Shown here piece by piece: positions 24,158 to 32,866 of a DNA stretch of 46,271 bases. Within the stretch, counting starts at the first letter, position 1. Each line of letters begins with the position of its first letter. The stretch comes from Sutterella sp. GTDB lineage: Bacteria > Pseudomonadota > Gammaproteobacteria > Burkholderiales > Burkholderiaceae_F. A program made the position numbers and the translations under genes. The stretch lies in the NCBI GenBank assembly GCA_019418605.1, contig DYBN01000024.1, positions 1-46,271 on the forward strand, read 5' to 3'. Below the pieces are notes generated by a model. It was not told where the DNA came from and ran no database searches. It was given only the letters and a program-made list of their open reading frames with translations.

Positions 24158-24488
24158 GGCACTGGCTTGGCGCTGAGTTGGAGGTTTGGAGGGTGTTTCA
24201 AAGGAGAGCTCGCGAAAAAAGAGCCTTTCTCGCGAGCGCCATTGTAGAAGCTTCGCGCGGGCAGGCTTGCGCGCACGGCCTTTTTCGCCAAGGAACGCCC
24301 CCTGCAGCGAAGTTGCGCTCGGGCAAGGTACTTACGCACCGGCCGTTCCTAGACTCAAGGCCGAAACAAGGGAGCTCTCGCCCCGAGCGCGCCCTCTCGA
24401 ACAATCCACGGCAGAGCACGGTGCAGCCCCGCCGCCCGTCGACAGAGGCAGGGCCCCGTGCTTTTGCCTACACCAAGGAGATCAAAAA
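24158..24488. promoter_or_regulatory. 331-bp divergent region between recR and the DJ-1 gene
   Basis: No gene seen. An 8-bp inverted repeat GCTCGCGA/TCGCGAGC (24208-24215, 24230-24237) lies near the recR start. Just before the DJ-1 gene AGCACGG (24415-24421) and CCGTGCT (24456-24462) form a long stem-loop followed by TTTT, 17 nt before the AGGAG ribosome site. The plus frame that runs through here in phase with the DJ-1 gene is not a credible N-terminal extension. Confidence 0.45.
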
Positions 24489-25169
24489 ATGAAGAAGTTT
24501 GTTCTTTGCGCCGCCGCGCTCGCCTGCTCTGCGGCCGCGGGTCTTGCTGCTGCAGCGCAGGGCGCGCAGGCGCGCGTCATGGTGCTTTTGTCGCCCGGCT
24601 TTGAAGAGGGCGAGACGGTTGAGATCATCGACGTCGTGCGCCGCGGGGGTTTTCACGTCGACGCGGTGAGCATCGCCGGACAGTACGTGCCGGGCTCGCA
24701 CAACATCGTCCTTGAAGCCGACCGCGTGCTCTCTATGGACATGAAGGATCTCAAGGAATTCGAAGACTACGACATGATCGTCGTCCCGGGCGGCTGGACG
24801 GGTGTGGATCACCTCGTTGCCGACAACCGCGTCATTGAACTCGTCAAGCGCTACGACGCCTCCGGCAAGTTCGTCGCCGCCATGTGCGCTGGTCCCAACG
24901 TGCTGGCAAAGGCTGGCGTCATCAAGGGAAAGACCATCACGGCCTATCCCGGCAAAAAGACCGAGCCCTTCTACAAGGACGCCAAGTACGTGCCCGACGT
25001 GGTCGTGCGCGACGGCAAGCTCATCACGAGCAAGGCGCCCGGCACGGCGCTGCCCTTTGCCTTTGCTCTGGTTGACGCTCTGGGCGGCGACAGCGCCACG
25101 ATCAAGGGCCGCTTTTACTACGACGACATGAAGGCCTGGCCCGACGGTCTGAAGAAAGACAGCAAGTAA
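24489..25169 (+). CDS. Exported DJ-1/PfpI-family protein
   Basis: 226 residues. A signal peptide is clear (Lys2-Lys3, an Ala/Leu-rich core, AAAQGAQA at 21-28), so the mature protein should be periplasmic, which is unusual for this normally cytoplasmic family. The rest is a full DJ-1/PfpI domain: SPGFEEGE with the conserved Glu39/Glu40, IVVPGGWTGVDHL, and the nucleophile elbow AAMCAGPNVLA with Cys133, followed by TAYPGKKTE and GTALPFAFALVDALGG. Family members act as deglycases or glyoxalases, chaperones, or peptidases; the YajL/DJ-1 branch (conserved Glu plus Cys in AxCxGP) fits best. AGGAG precedes the ATG. No partner gene is evident nearby. Confidence 0.88.
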   Translation: MKKFVLCAAALACSAAAGLAAAAQGAQARVMVLLSPGFEEGETVEIIDVVRRGGFHVDAVSIAGQYVPGSHNIVLEADRVLSMDMKDLKEFEDYDMIVVPGGWTGVDHLVADNRVIELVKRYDASGKFVAAMCAGPNVLAKAGVIKGKTITAYPGKKTEPFYKDAKYVPDVVVRDGKLITSKAPGTALPFAFALVDALGGDSATIKGRFYYDDMKAWPDGLKKDSK

Positions 25170-25458
25170 GGCATCCGCAGCCGCCCTCTCCCCGGGGGCC
25201 GCACTTGAGAATAAAGACGGCGGCTTCCCGCCGCACCTCAAGCCGCCCCGCGTGCGCCCCGAGCCTCTCGCAGCAGACGCCGCGGGAGGCTCAAGTAACA
25301 TTCAGGCGGCAGAAATCTCGTGCTCTCTCCCGGGGACGGCGGCTTAAAAAGAGCTCAAGGTTTGGCGGCAGGAGAAAATTTCTTGGCTACCCAAACAAGC
25401 CCGGAGCGAGACCAGAGGCGCTCTTTTCGAAAATTCCACCGAGCAGCTTGTAAACGAA

Positions 25459-26325
25459 ATGACCAACTATGACCCGTCTCGTCTTGACCCCGTGCGATTT
25501 TTCACGGACGAAGAATTAAAAAAGCTCCATGTCCTGGCTTCGGAATATCCGCTGAGCGAACTGTTCGAGATTTCCCGCATTCTTGAAGAGCGCTCAATCG
25601 ACTATGCCTACGTCTCAAGCAAAATCGAAGGCAACGCCTATTCAAAAAAGGGCGCTGCGTTTCTTCTGGAATACGGCTTCACGGAAGGAGGAAAGCTCGT
25701 CTCCGACGCGCTGATGCTTCTTGACTTGCATGCAGCGTTTCTTTACGTCATGACAAACGCCGGCGGCAAGGACGTCTGCTCGAAAGACTTTGTCAAAGAC
25801 CTTCATGCCAAGACGACCGCCCGTGAGCTCAAGGACAAGTACAGAGGAACTGCAAGAAGCGTTTCCTCTGAAGTGACGGGCAGCAGCTGCAAGCCTTTGG
25901 CAACGCCCGCGCAGCTCGATTCTGAATTTGATTATCTGCTCAGCGTTTTGAAAACCATTACCGATCCGTTTGAGCAGGCGGTCTACGCGCATTGCAATCT
26001 CGCCTATCTCCGCTATTTCGCAGCCGGCAACAAGCGAACCGCGCGCCTGATGCAGGCGGCCGTTTTGGTTCATCACGGCATCACGCCCGTTCTCATGCGC
26101 TCCGAAGACATCGCCGGGTATTTGTCGGCCGTCATCGGCTATTGCGAAACAGGCGATCGACGACAGTACGCGCAGCTTTTTCTCAGCACCTATCAACACA
26201 CCATCGACCATCTTCTGGTGCGGTCGCCAGAGCAGCTCGAAGCCATCGCCGAAGACGAAAAGAGGCTGCAGGAGGCTTGGGAAAAAAGGCGGGCGCGCCA
26301 GCTCGGTAAAGAGGCCGCTTCCTGA
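25459..26325 (+). CDS. Fic-family protein with altered catalytic motif
   Basis: 288 residues. The N-terminal helix holds SSKIEGN (Ser53-x3-Glu57-Gly58), the (S/T)xxxE(G/N) inhibitory motif of class II Fic proteins. The core reads YLRYFAAGNKRTARLMQ (183-199), matching HPFx(D/E)GNGRxxR except that Arg185 stands where the catalytic His should be and Ala189 replaces the acidic residue. The Arg codon is CGC, one base from CAC. Active Fic enzymes transfer AMP or other groups to target side chains; this one may be inactive, or belong to the His-less Fic subgroup. Less GC-rich codon use than the neighbours suggests acquisition. The 289-bp gap before it has a GAGCCTC/GAGGCTC repeat but no gene. Confidence 0.8.
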   Translation: MTNYDPSRLDPVRFFTDEELKKLHVLASEYPLSELFEISRILEERSIDYAYVSSKIEGNAYSKKGAAFLLEYGFTEGGKLVSDALMLLDLHAAFLYVMTNAGGKDVCSKDFVKDLHAKTTARELKDKYRGTARSVSSEVTGSSCKPLATPAQLDSEFDYLLSVLKTITDPFEQAVYAHCNLAYLRYFAAGNKRTARLMQAAVLVHHGITPVLMRSEDIAGYLSAVIGYCETGDRRQYAQLFLSTYQHTIDHLLVRSPEQLEAIAEDEKRLQEAWEKRRARQLGKEAAS

Positions 26326-26450
26326 GGCGGCCTTATCATGCCGATACATGTCCGTGCATGCCCGCAAGCCTTTGCGGCTTTGCTCAGTCCCGTTTTTTCA
26401 CTCGTGTCCCGCACATGCCTCAAGCCGCTGACTTTGGAGCCGCCGCGCTG

Positions 26451-27011
26451 ATGAAAGCCCTCCTGCGTCTTGCCGCGGTTCTGGCTCTGCTCTGCGCTCC
26501 TTTATCTCAGTCCTGTGCGCAGCAGACGCAGGCCGCCAACACCGATCAGCGCCTGTGGCTTTCCTCGGCACCGTGGCTTGCCGCGCAGCAAAAGGCCGAC
26601 GCCACCCGCACGCTGCGTCTTGGCGTCACCGTTTTTGCCTCGCCCAATCTGAACGATCCCATCATCGAGCGCACGGTCGAGGAGCTGCGCCGCAAGCTGC
26701 CGCGCACGACCGTGACGGTCGCGCAGGTCTGGCAGGACGAATTGGCCGAGAGCATCGAGGCCGGCCGCTTTGACCTGGTGCTCTCCTCGGCCTCGTTTTA
26801 CTTTGCCGCCCGCCCGCTCGGCCTCAAGGACCTCGCCACGGTCGTGCACAACGCCACGCCCTACACCCAGGACGGCCCGCGCCTTTACAGCGCAGGCGAA
26901 CTCGGTTCCATGTGGGGCCACATCTATCAGGGCGCCACGAACAACTCGGAGGCCTGCGTCTTCGGGCGCATCGCCGGCCGCAACGTCGCCGCTGAAAAGC
27001 CCTGGAGCTAA
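26451..27011 (+). CDS. Short periplasmic PhnD/TtrS-like binding domain protein
   Basis: 186 residues from the ATG at 26451 (GGAG 12 nt upstream). A Sec signal peptide (MKALLRLAAVLALLCAPLSQSCA) is followed by LRLGVTVFASPNLNDPIIERTVEELRRKLPRTTVTVAQVWQDELAESIEAGRFDLVLSSASFYFAAR. This is the first lobe of a phosphonate-binding-like domain as found in PhnD proteins and at the N-terminus of tetrathionate sensor TtrS-type kinases. A complete domain needs about 250 residues plus, for a sensor, membrane and kinase parts; all are missing. The clean stop and a good terminator downstream suggest either a truncated gene or a genuine small binding protein. The Cys at about 23 could be a lipobox Cys (LSQSC), though the motif is poor. 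Confidence 0.65.
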   Translation: MKALLRLAAVLALLCAPLSQSCAQQTQAANTDQRLWLSSAPWLAAQQKADATRTLRLGVTVFASPNLNDPIIERTVEELRRKLPRTTVTVAQVWQDELAESIEAGRFDLVLSSASFYFAARPLGLKDLATVVHNATPYTQDGPRLYSAGELGSMWGHIYQGATNNSEACVFGRIAGRNVAAEKPWS

Positions 27012-27074
27012 AGCTCTGACCGAACCGGCGTAGAGCGCCCCCATGCGGGACGCCGCCGGCGCATCGAGGCCAAC

Positions 27075-27111
27075 AATCCCGTCTTTGCCCTTGCGCGAGG
27101 CGGGATTTTTT
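27075..27111 (+). terminator. Intrinsic terminator after the PhnD-like gene
   Basis: AATCCCGTC (27075-27083) pairs with GGCGGGATT (27099-27107) apart from one position and is followed by a six-T run. It lies 63 bp after the stop codon. Confidence 0.8.
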
Positions 27112-27151
27112 GTCGGCGCGGGGCTTTTTGCCTGCGGCGCGGCCTTGGTTT

Positions 27152-28093
27152 TCATGCGTCCCTTTTGCGGGTGCGCAGCGCCGAGGGCGTTTTCCCCGTG
27201 TGCCGCACCACATAGCGGGTGAAGTAGGAGACCGAGGAAAAATTAAGAGCCTCGGCCGCAGCGCTTACGCTTGCCTTCTTTTCACCCAAAAGCCGCACGG
27301 CCTCCTGCACGACGAAGCGGTCGATGAGCGCCGTCGCGCCCCGGCCGCTTACGCGCCGGCAGACTTCCGAGAGATAGTGCGGCGTCACGCAAAGCTGCTG
27401 CGCGTACCAGGAAAGCGCGCGGTGCCGCCGGTAGGCCCCCTGCTCAAGGAGCGCCATGAAGCGCTCGAGAATGTGCGCCACGCGCCTGCTCACGGGCTCG
27501 TGTCCTCGCCCCTTTTCGTGGATGTCAAAAAGTTCGAGCACGTGCGCGGCCAAAAGGTGCAGCAGTTGCTCGTCAAGAAAGCGGCTTTTTCCTTCCTGCG
27601 CCCGCGCAAGGCTCTCGCGCAACGCAAGCGCCTGCCGCAGGCAGCGCTCAAAAGCCTCGGGCGTCATTGTCATGACCGGGTCGCGCATCAGGGAGATGTG
27701 CCCCGTTGCGCCGTAGGTGCTGCGAAGCGGCAGCCGCGCGGCCAGGCTCGGCGCAAAGCCAAAGCAAAGAAGCTCCGTGCCGGGGGCCTCGAGAAAGTCC
27801 GCCGCCAGCTCAAAGTTGGCCGCGATGACGTAGTCGCCCGCTGCCGCGCGGCAAGGTCGCCCCTGAAAGGAAAAGCAAAGCGCTCCGCTGCGCACGAGCA
27901 CGTGCACAAGCGGCATGGAAAGCCTCTTGAAGGCAGGCGACTCCTGCAGGGCGGCAAGGGTGTCTGCAAAAACAATCCCCTCGCCCGGGGCGTCGTCAAA
28001 AGACGCGCCCGCAGGCGCGGAAGCGGCCTCGTCTCCGCCCGCATCGCGCCCCGCGCGGGCGTCTTCAAAAAGAGCCTTTGGCATCTCGAGCAT
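27152..28093 (-). CDS. AraC-family transcriptional regulator
   Basis: 313 residues from the ATG at 28093; a second ATG at 28084 is nearly as likely, and the frame reaches 28216. The C-terminal 100 residues hold both AraC helix-turn-helix motifs (LSWYAQQLCVTPHYLSEVCRRVSGRG and VSAAAEALNFSSVSYFTRYVVRHTGKTPSALR). The N-terminal part resembles a cupin-like AraC sensing domain (HVLVRSGALCFSFQGRPCRAAAGDYVIAANFELAADF). The gene lies downstream of the NrfD-like anchor gene on the same strand, separated by a good terminator, so it has its own promoter. Control of the molybdoenzyme operon or the PhnD-like gene is possible but not shown. Confidence 0.85.
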   Translation of the reverse strand: MLEMPKALFEDARAGRDAGGDEAASAPAGASFDDAPGEGIVFADTLAALQESPAFKRLSMPLVHVLVRSGALCFSFQGRPCRAAAGDYVIAANFELAADFLEAPGTELLCFGFAPSLAARLPLRSTYGATGHISLMRDPVMTMTPEAFERCLRQALALRESLARAQEGKSRFLDEQLLHLLAAHVLELFDIHEKGRGHEPVSRRVAHILERFMALLEQGAYRRHRALSWYAQQLCVTPHYLSEVCRRVSGRGATALIDRFVVQEAVRLLGEKKASVSAAAEALNFSSVSYFTRYVVRHTGKTPSALRTRKRDA

Positions 28094-28188
28094 CCCTTTA
28101 CCGGGAAAAACAATCAAAACCCGTCTTTTGTGATTTTTGCAGACCGAACAAAAAAACGCGGTCCTGCGGGCCGCGTCGTACTTATGGG

Positions 28189-28230
28189 AAAAAAAGAGGC
28201 TGCCCGTCCGGTGCACCAGATGCGGCAGCC
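28189..28230 (-). terminator. Intrinsic terminator of the second molybdoenzyme operon
   Basis: In the minus strand GGCTGCC (plus 28224-28230) pairs with GGCAGCC (plus 28198-28204), with an inner GGTGCACC palindrome, and is followed by a T-run (plus A-rich 28189-28195). It lies 73 bp after the anchor gene stop. Confidence 0.85.
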
Positions 28231-28302
28231 CAAGAGGCGGAACCGCCGGAGCTCGAGAAGATGATGCAGCTCCGGGGTCCGTTTTTTCCTTAGGAGTCCT
28301 CT

Positions 28303-29178
28303 TTAGAAAAGGATCGGTTCATAGTACCCGGCAAAGAGCACGGAGGCTCTGAGCATCAGGGCGCCGGCCAGGCCGAGCACGGCGCCGACGGCCAGAGCTG
28401 CGTGGCTGCGGGTGAAGAAGTACAGGCCGAGCGGAACGATCGAGCCGCAGATCACCACGCCCAGCCAGAACATCATCGAACCGGGACCGCTGATCAGGGC
28501 TTCGGCGCCGACGCGGGCCGCAGCCGACGTCGAACTCAGCGCCACGTGCACGAAGGCAAAGATCGTAAAGAGCTCGGCCACCTCGGTCCAGAGCGCCGTG
28601 CGGCGGCTCCAGAAGACCTTCTCCTTGGGCAGCTTGCCCGTGATCATCAAGAGCTCAATGGAGCTGATGGAGCTTGCCATGCCCGACATGATCCACAGCA
28701 GCGGAATGAGAGCGGTGTTCCAGAGCGTCACGCCCACGGCCTGCGTGAGCAGAAAGCCCGAGTAGATCGTCACGGCAACGCCCACCACCGACATGAAGTG
28801 GTTGTAGAAGTTTCCGAGCACCATCTGCTTGAGGCCCGGGAAGACCCCCGCGAGCGCCAGCGAGTAGATGATCGTGAAGATGCACTGCACCGAGAGCAGC
28901 ATCATGCCGATCAGCATCCAGCTGCCGAAGTTGAGCGACCCGGCAAGAAGGCTGTTGATTGCGGCCATCGGCAGGTTTGTGAGGCGCGCAAGGTGGCTTA
29001 CCACCAGCAGCGTGCCCGCGATGCTGGCAAACGTGCACACGTACACGAGCGCCTTTTCACGCACCCAGTTGTTGAGGAACATTCCCATGCCCGAGAGGCC
29101 GATAAACCACAGGAAGAAGGCAATGCTCCAGCCCCAGTTGGCCGACTGGACTTGCGGCATAAGATTTGTGAATTCCAT
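28303..29178 (-). CDS. NrfD/PsrC-like membrane anchor of molybdoenzyme
   Basis: About 291 residues. Eight hydrophobic segments are visible, beginning with WSIAFFLWFIGLSGMGMFLNNW and ending with ALAVGAVLGLAGALMLRASVLFAG. The plan and the Gly/Met-rich first helix match NrfD/PsrC-type subunits that exchange electrons with the quinone pool at the periplasmic face. Two ATG codons at 29181 and 29178 overlap the ferredoxin stop, so translation is coupled. As the last gene of the operon it supplies the membrane link that the first molybdoenzyme cluster (2153-6510) lacks. Confidence 0.87.
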   Translation of the reverse strand: MEFTNLMPQVQSANWGWSIAFFLWFIGLSGMGMFLNNWVREKALVYVCTFASIAGTLLVVSHLARLTNLPMAAINSLLAGSLNFGSWMLIGMMLLSVQCIFTIIYSLALAGVFPGLKQMVLGNFYNHFMSVVGVAVTIYSGFLLTQAVGVTLWNTALIPLLWIMSGMASSISSIELLMITGKLPKEKVFWSRRTALWTEVAELFTIFAFVHVALSSTSAAARVGAEALISGPGSMMFWLGVVICGSIVPLGLYFFTRSHAALAVGAVLGLAGALMLRASVLFAGYYEPILF

Positions 29179-29753
29179 CATTTCTGCACCACTACGAAGA
29201 AGTTAGGCTGGGTCCCGTGGCTTTCAAGAAGCTTCTGGGTCTTGGCGACGCGGATCTTGGCCGAGATGTCGCTGGCCGGGTCGTTGACGTCGCCAAACAG
29301 ACGCGCCGTCACCGGGCAGGCCGCCACGCAGGCCGGAGCGAGTCCGTCCTCGATGCGCTCGATGCAGCCCTGGCCCATGCACTTGGAGGGCAGCCCCGTG
29401 ACGGGGTGCGACCAGCGTGCGTCGTACGGGCACGAGGCGATGCAGTAGTTGCAGCCGATGCAGCGCTTCGGGTCGTTGCGCACGAGTCCGTTGTCGTCGT
29501 AGTAGTTCGCGCCGAACGGGCAGGTGCGCACGCACGGGGCCTCCGAGCACTGCTGGCACTGCACGAGCAGCTGCACGGGGCGGCGCGCCGTCTCAAGCGT
29601 CAGGCGCCGAATGTTGGAAGCGAGCCAGTCGCGGCCGGGCACGGAGCGGCCCGCCATTTCCGGATAGTTGGTTTCGTTGCAGGCAACAATGCACGCCTGG
29701 CAGCCGATGCATTTGGTCGCATCAAAAAGATGCGCAAGTTGCTTTTTTGTCAT
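29178..29753 (-). CDS. Four-cluster ferredoxin subunit (PhsB/PsrB/NrfC type)
   Basis: 191 residues, the usual size for PsrB/PhsB. Sixteen cysteines fall in four groups: 15/18/21/25, 66/69/74/78, 98/101/104/108 and 125/130/142/146. The last group begins C-x4-C rather than C-x2-C. The protein passes electrons between the molybdenum subunit and the NrfD-like anchor. It starts 13 bp after the catalytic gene with AGGAG/TAGGA upstream and has no signal of its own, being carried by the Tat signal of its partner. Confidence 0.9.
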   Translation of the reverse strand: MTKKQLAHLFDATKCIGCQACIVACNETNYPEMAGRSVPGRDWLASNIRRLTLETARRPVQLLVQCQQCSEAPCVRTCPFGANYYDDNGLVRNDPKRCIGCNYCIASCPYDARWSHPVTGLPSKCMGQGCIERIEDGLAPACVAACPVTARLFGDVNDPASDISAKIRVAKTQKLLESHGTQPNFFVVVQK

Positions 29754-29766
29754 CTTTTCCTACTCC

Positions 29767-32337
29767 TTAGACGCGCTTGATGCGAACAGAGACGTTGTTG
29801 CTCATGTTGCCGCAGGAGACCTGGCTCCTGCCCGTGGCAAACCACTGGGTGTTGATGCCTTCACGCACCCATTCGTACTCCGGCAGCAGCTTCTTGGTGC
29901 GAACGCCCGCGGCAAAGCCGTAGGAGAAGAGCACGCCGGGCATCACGCGGTTGGTGACGGTGACCTTGGTGCGGCCCTTGACCGGCAGATCAAGCCCTTC
30001 GACTTCGACCATGTCGCCGTCGGCGATGCCAAGGCGCGCGGCGTCAATCGGGTTGATCCACAGCGTTCTGTCGCCCACAAAGCGCGAGGGATAGGTAAAG
30101 AGCGAGACGCCCGCGCACGACGAGGCGTTCTTGCCCGAGGCGATGATGAATTCGTTGCTGTTGGGCTTGGGCTGCGTGTAGCACTTCGTCTGGTAGTACT
30201 CAGGCAGCGGCTGAATGCCCTTGGCGCTGGCGTTGTAGATCGTATAGAAGCTGATGATCTCGCCCTTGCCCGTGGGGCTCGTAAAGGGCGTCACGTAGGG
30301 CGTGGCGTCATAGCGCTTGCTGGCAACCTTGGAGAAGCCCTGCTTTTCAACTTCGGCGGCGATCCTGTCGCCCTCGCCCGGCTTGGCGGCGTTCTTCTTG
30401 GCAATGAAGCCCTTCCAGGCCTTGTCAACCAAGCCTTCGTTAAACCACTTCTTCCAGCCGGCCCTATCCTTGATCTCCTCGGTGTATCCCATGCGCGCGG
30501 CGCGCTCGGGATACATGCGGCGCAAAATCTCAAGGAACTGCCAGATGTCGTGGCGCGCCTCGACCCCTTCGGGAGGATCGAGCAGGGCGTCGGACTTCTG
30601 CACCCAGCCCTCGAGCGCGTAGTTCACGCCCAGATACTCGTGGTTTTCAATAAAGAACGTGCTCGGCAGCACATAGTCGGCCCAGTCGTTGGACTCCTGC
30701 GGGAGGATGTCCTGGCTCACGATGAGGTCAAGTCCCTTGAAGGCCTCGATCAGACGATCGGAATTGGCCTCGCGGTGAAACATCGAGCAGCCCGTCATGA
30801 ACATGGCGCGGATCGGATAGGGCTTGCCGTTTTTGATGGCGTCAAACGTGGTCCAGAGCGTGCCGATGCCCTCCGGGAAGAAGAGCTTGTCCATGGGCTT
30901 GCCCGGGGCAACTTCCCAGGTCTCGCCCGTGGGGCCGGTGCACTTGGTGCCGGCCTTCTTCACGCCCGGGCCGCCGTAGCCCGCGCCCTGGGTGATGATG
31001 CAGCCGCCCTTGTGGTCGAACATGCCGGTGAAGAGGTTGATGATGTTCATGAGCGCATAGCACTCGACATCGTTGCCGTTGCGCGAGGAGTACCAGCCGT
31101 CGTCGCAGACGCCGCCCAGATTAAAGAAGTCGCGCGCGGTTTCGACGATGCGCTTGACGGGAATGCCGGTGAGCTTGCTCACCTCTTCGGGGGTGTACTT
31201 GTTGTTGACTTCAATGAAGGCGGCAAGAACGGTCTTGGCGTGCACGCGGCTGCCGTCGGCAAGGCTCACCTCGCCCTGCCAGGTCAAAGAGGGCCGCACG
31301 GCCGGATCTTCGTCAAAGCCCACGGGGGCGCCCTTGTCGTTTAACTTCGGGCCCTGAAAGCGCATCTCGCCCGTCTTTTCGTCGATGACGGCAAACATGC
31401 GCTTTCTGCCTTCGGCGCGCACCATCTCTTCGGTAATGGGCGTGAGATCGTCCTTGACCAAGCACGGTCCGTTGGTCCACTTGCGCACCCACTCAAGGTC
31501 GCAGAGGTTTTCCTTCAAGCCCACGTGAATGAGCGAGTGCAGGAAAGCCGCGTCCGTGCCCGGACGAATCGGAATCCATTCGCTTTCGCCCAGGGCGCCT
31601 TCGGGCATGCGGGGATCGACGAAGACGAGTCTGCCGCCGTTTTCACGCGCGGCCGCAGCCGTCGAGAAAACGCCCATGGCGCAGTTGAGCGTTCTGCCCA
31701 CCAAAAGGAGGTAGCGAACGTTGCTGTAGTCGGGTTCGACCTTGCCAAGGCCCGAGAAGGTGGGCCCGAAAATCATGCGGCGCCCGAGGGTGGAGGCCGA
31801 GTTGCAGGTCGAAGAGTGATTGATCACGTTGGGCGTGCCCAGCGCATGAGCAAACCAGTTCTGGTAGGCCGTGAAGTTGTGGCTTGTAAGCAGCACCGAG
31901 CGCTCGCCGTACTTCTCAACGATGCCCTTTAACTTGGAGGAAATTTCGCTCAAAGCCTGATCCCAGGAAATCTCCTCGAACTCGCCCGAGCCCCTCTCGC
32001 CCTTTCTCTTCAAGGGCTTTTTGATGCGCATCGGATGATCCCACGCCCAGAGCGTCTGCGCGCCTCTGCCGCAGAAGCCGCGCTGCGGATGATCCGGATT
32101 GGGAAGGATGCGAATCGTTGCGCGGCTCGGCTTTTCGCCTTCCTTGTGCAACGCCAGAAGGCCGCAGCGGGCGCCGCACACGCAGCAGGCCACGGGGTGC
32201 GCAACCCAGCCTTTTTTCTTGAGTGTCTCGACTTCCTGCTTGACGGCCGCCCAGCCGACGGAGGCCGTTGCTGCGCCGGCACCAACCGCGCCCAGCAATG
32301 ACCGTCGGGAGATACGGGGAACGTTGAGGTCTGACAT
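29767..32337 (-). CDS. Polysulfide/thiosulfate reductase-like molybdopterin oxidoreductase (PsrA/PhsA type)
   Basis: 856 residues. Tat signal ISRRSLLGAVGAG at 9-21. The N-terminal [4Fe-4S] site is Cys51-x2-Cys54-x3-Cys58 and Cys89. Cys178 in NHSSTCNSAS is the likely molybdenum ligand, as in PsrA/PhsA. VDPRMPEGALGESEWIPIRPGTDAAF, GGCIITQGAGYGG and the C-terminal MSNNVSVRIKRV complete the family pattern. With the ferredoxin and NrfD-like anchor it forms a quinol-linked periplasmic reductase; sulfur compounds are the first guess, but selenate, arsenate or organic acceptors cannot be excluded. AGGAG lies 7 nt before the ATG. No chaperone gene accompanies this operon. Confidence 0.88.
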   Translation of the reverse strand: MSDLNVPRISRRSLLGAVGAGAATASVGWAAVKQEVETLKKKGWVAHPVACCVCGARCGLLALHKEGEKPSRATIRILPNPDHPQRGFCGRGAQTLWAWDHPMRIKKPLKRKGERGSGEFEEISWDQALSEISSKLKGIVEKYGERSVLLTSHNFTAYQNWFAHALGTPNVINHSSTCNSASTLGRRMIFGPTFSGLGKVEPDYSNVRYLLLVGRTLNCAMGVFSTAAAARENGGRLVFVDPRMPEGALGESEWIPIRPGTDAAFLHSLIHVGLKENLCDLEWVRKWTNGPCLVKDDLTPITEEMVRAEGRKRMFAVIDEKTGEMRFQGPKLNDKGAPVGFDEDPAVRPSLTWQGEVSLADGSRVHAKTVLAAFIEVNNKYTPEEVSKLTGIPVKRIVETARDFFNLGGVCDDGWYSSRNGNDVECYALMNIINLFTGMFDHKGGCIITQGAGYGGPGVKKAGTKCTGPTGETWEVAPGKPMDKLFFPEGIGTLWTTFDAIKNGKPYPIRAMFMTGCSMFHREANSDRLIEAFKGLDLIVSQDILPQESNDWADYVLPSTFFIENHEYLGVNYALEGWVQKSDALLDPPEGVEARHDIWQFLEILRRMYPERAARMGYTEEIKDRAGWKKWFNEGLVDKAWKGFIAKKNAAKPGEGDRIAAEVEKQGFSKVASKRYDATPYVTPFTSPTGKGEIISFYTIYNASAKGIQPLPEYYQTKCYTQPKPNSNEFIIASGKNASSCAGVSLFTYPSRFVGDRTLWINPIDAARLGIADGDMVEVEGLDLPVKGRTKVTVTNRVMPGVLFSYGFAAGVRTKKLLPEYEWVREGINTQWFATGRSQVSCGNMSNNVSVRIKRV

Positions 32338-32866
32338 CGTCGTCTTCTCCTACTTTCGTTTGTTATGGCTGTCAGAGAAGAAATACGGGGCCGGGAAGAT
32401 CGTTTGGGGCGTCTTCGATTGACCTTCGGAAAAAGCGGCAAAGCTGCGCCCGCGCGCCTGGGGTAAAGGCGCGTCTCCGAACGACGTGTGAGACATGCTC
32501 TCCTTGAGGGCGGCCTTGGGAGTGTGGCGTTTATTTTTGTTTCCGCGGCTTCGCTTTCAAAGGAGAGAGCTGCTTGATCTTCTCGTGTTGGAGGACTCGT
32601 ATTCTTTTTTGACTCATGATCCATTCTATTGGCCAAAAGTCGTAGGGGAAGACCTTCAGAAATGAATGATTTACTCAGAAATTCCTAAGCATCAGGCTCG
32701 GCAAGGGCCGGGGACGCCTCTAGGACCTTCCCCAAAAGGAGGAGGCAGGAAAGCTTCGGCAAAGAAACTCACCCAGTCGATTTAGGGGTTAACACTTGCC
32801 TTTTGCATTGGCTTCCTTCAAAAGCAGTGTTATTCTCGCAAAACCAAGGTTTTCTACGAATAGCTT
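32338..32866. promoter_or_regulatory. 529-bp divergent control region of the molybdoenzyme operon and the HxlR gene
   Basis: No gene supported on either strand. The length is unusual for this window. The part nearest the HxlR gene (about 32600-32700) is AT-richer than the rest. No convincing FNR or ArcA box was found by eye, and no standard -35/-10 pair stands out. A long 5' leader for the reductase operon is possible. Confidence 0.45.

Noticed and set aside
29668..31344. 558-residue open frame antisense to the second molybdoenzyme
   Set aside because: No family resemblance; it is the complement of a well-defined catalytic subunit.
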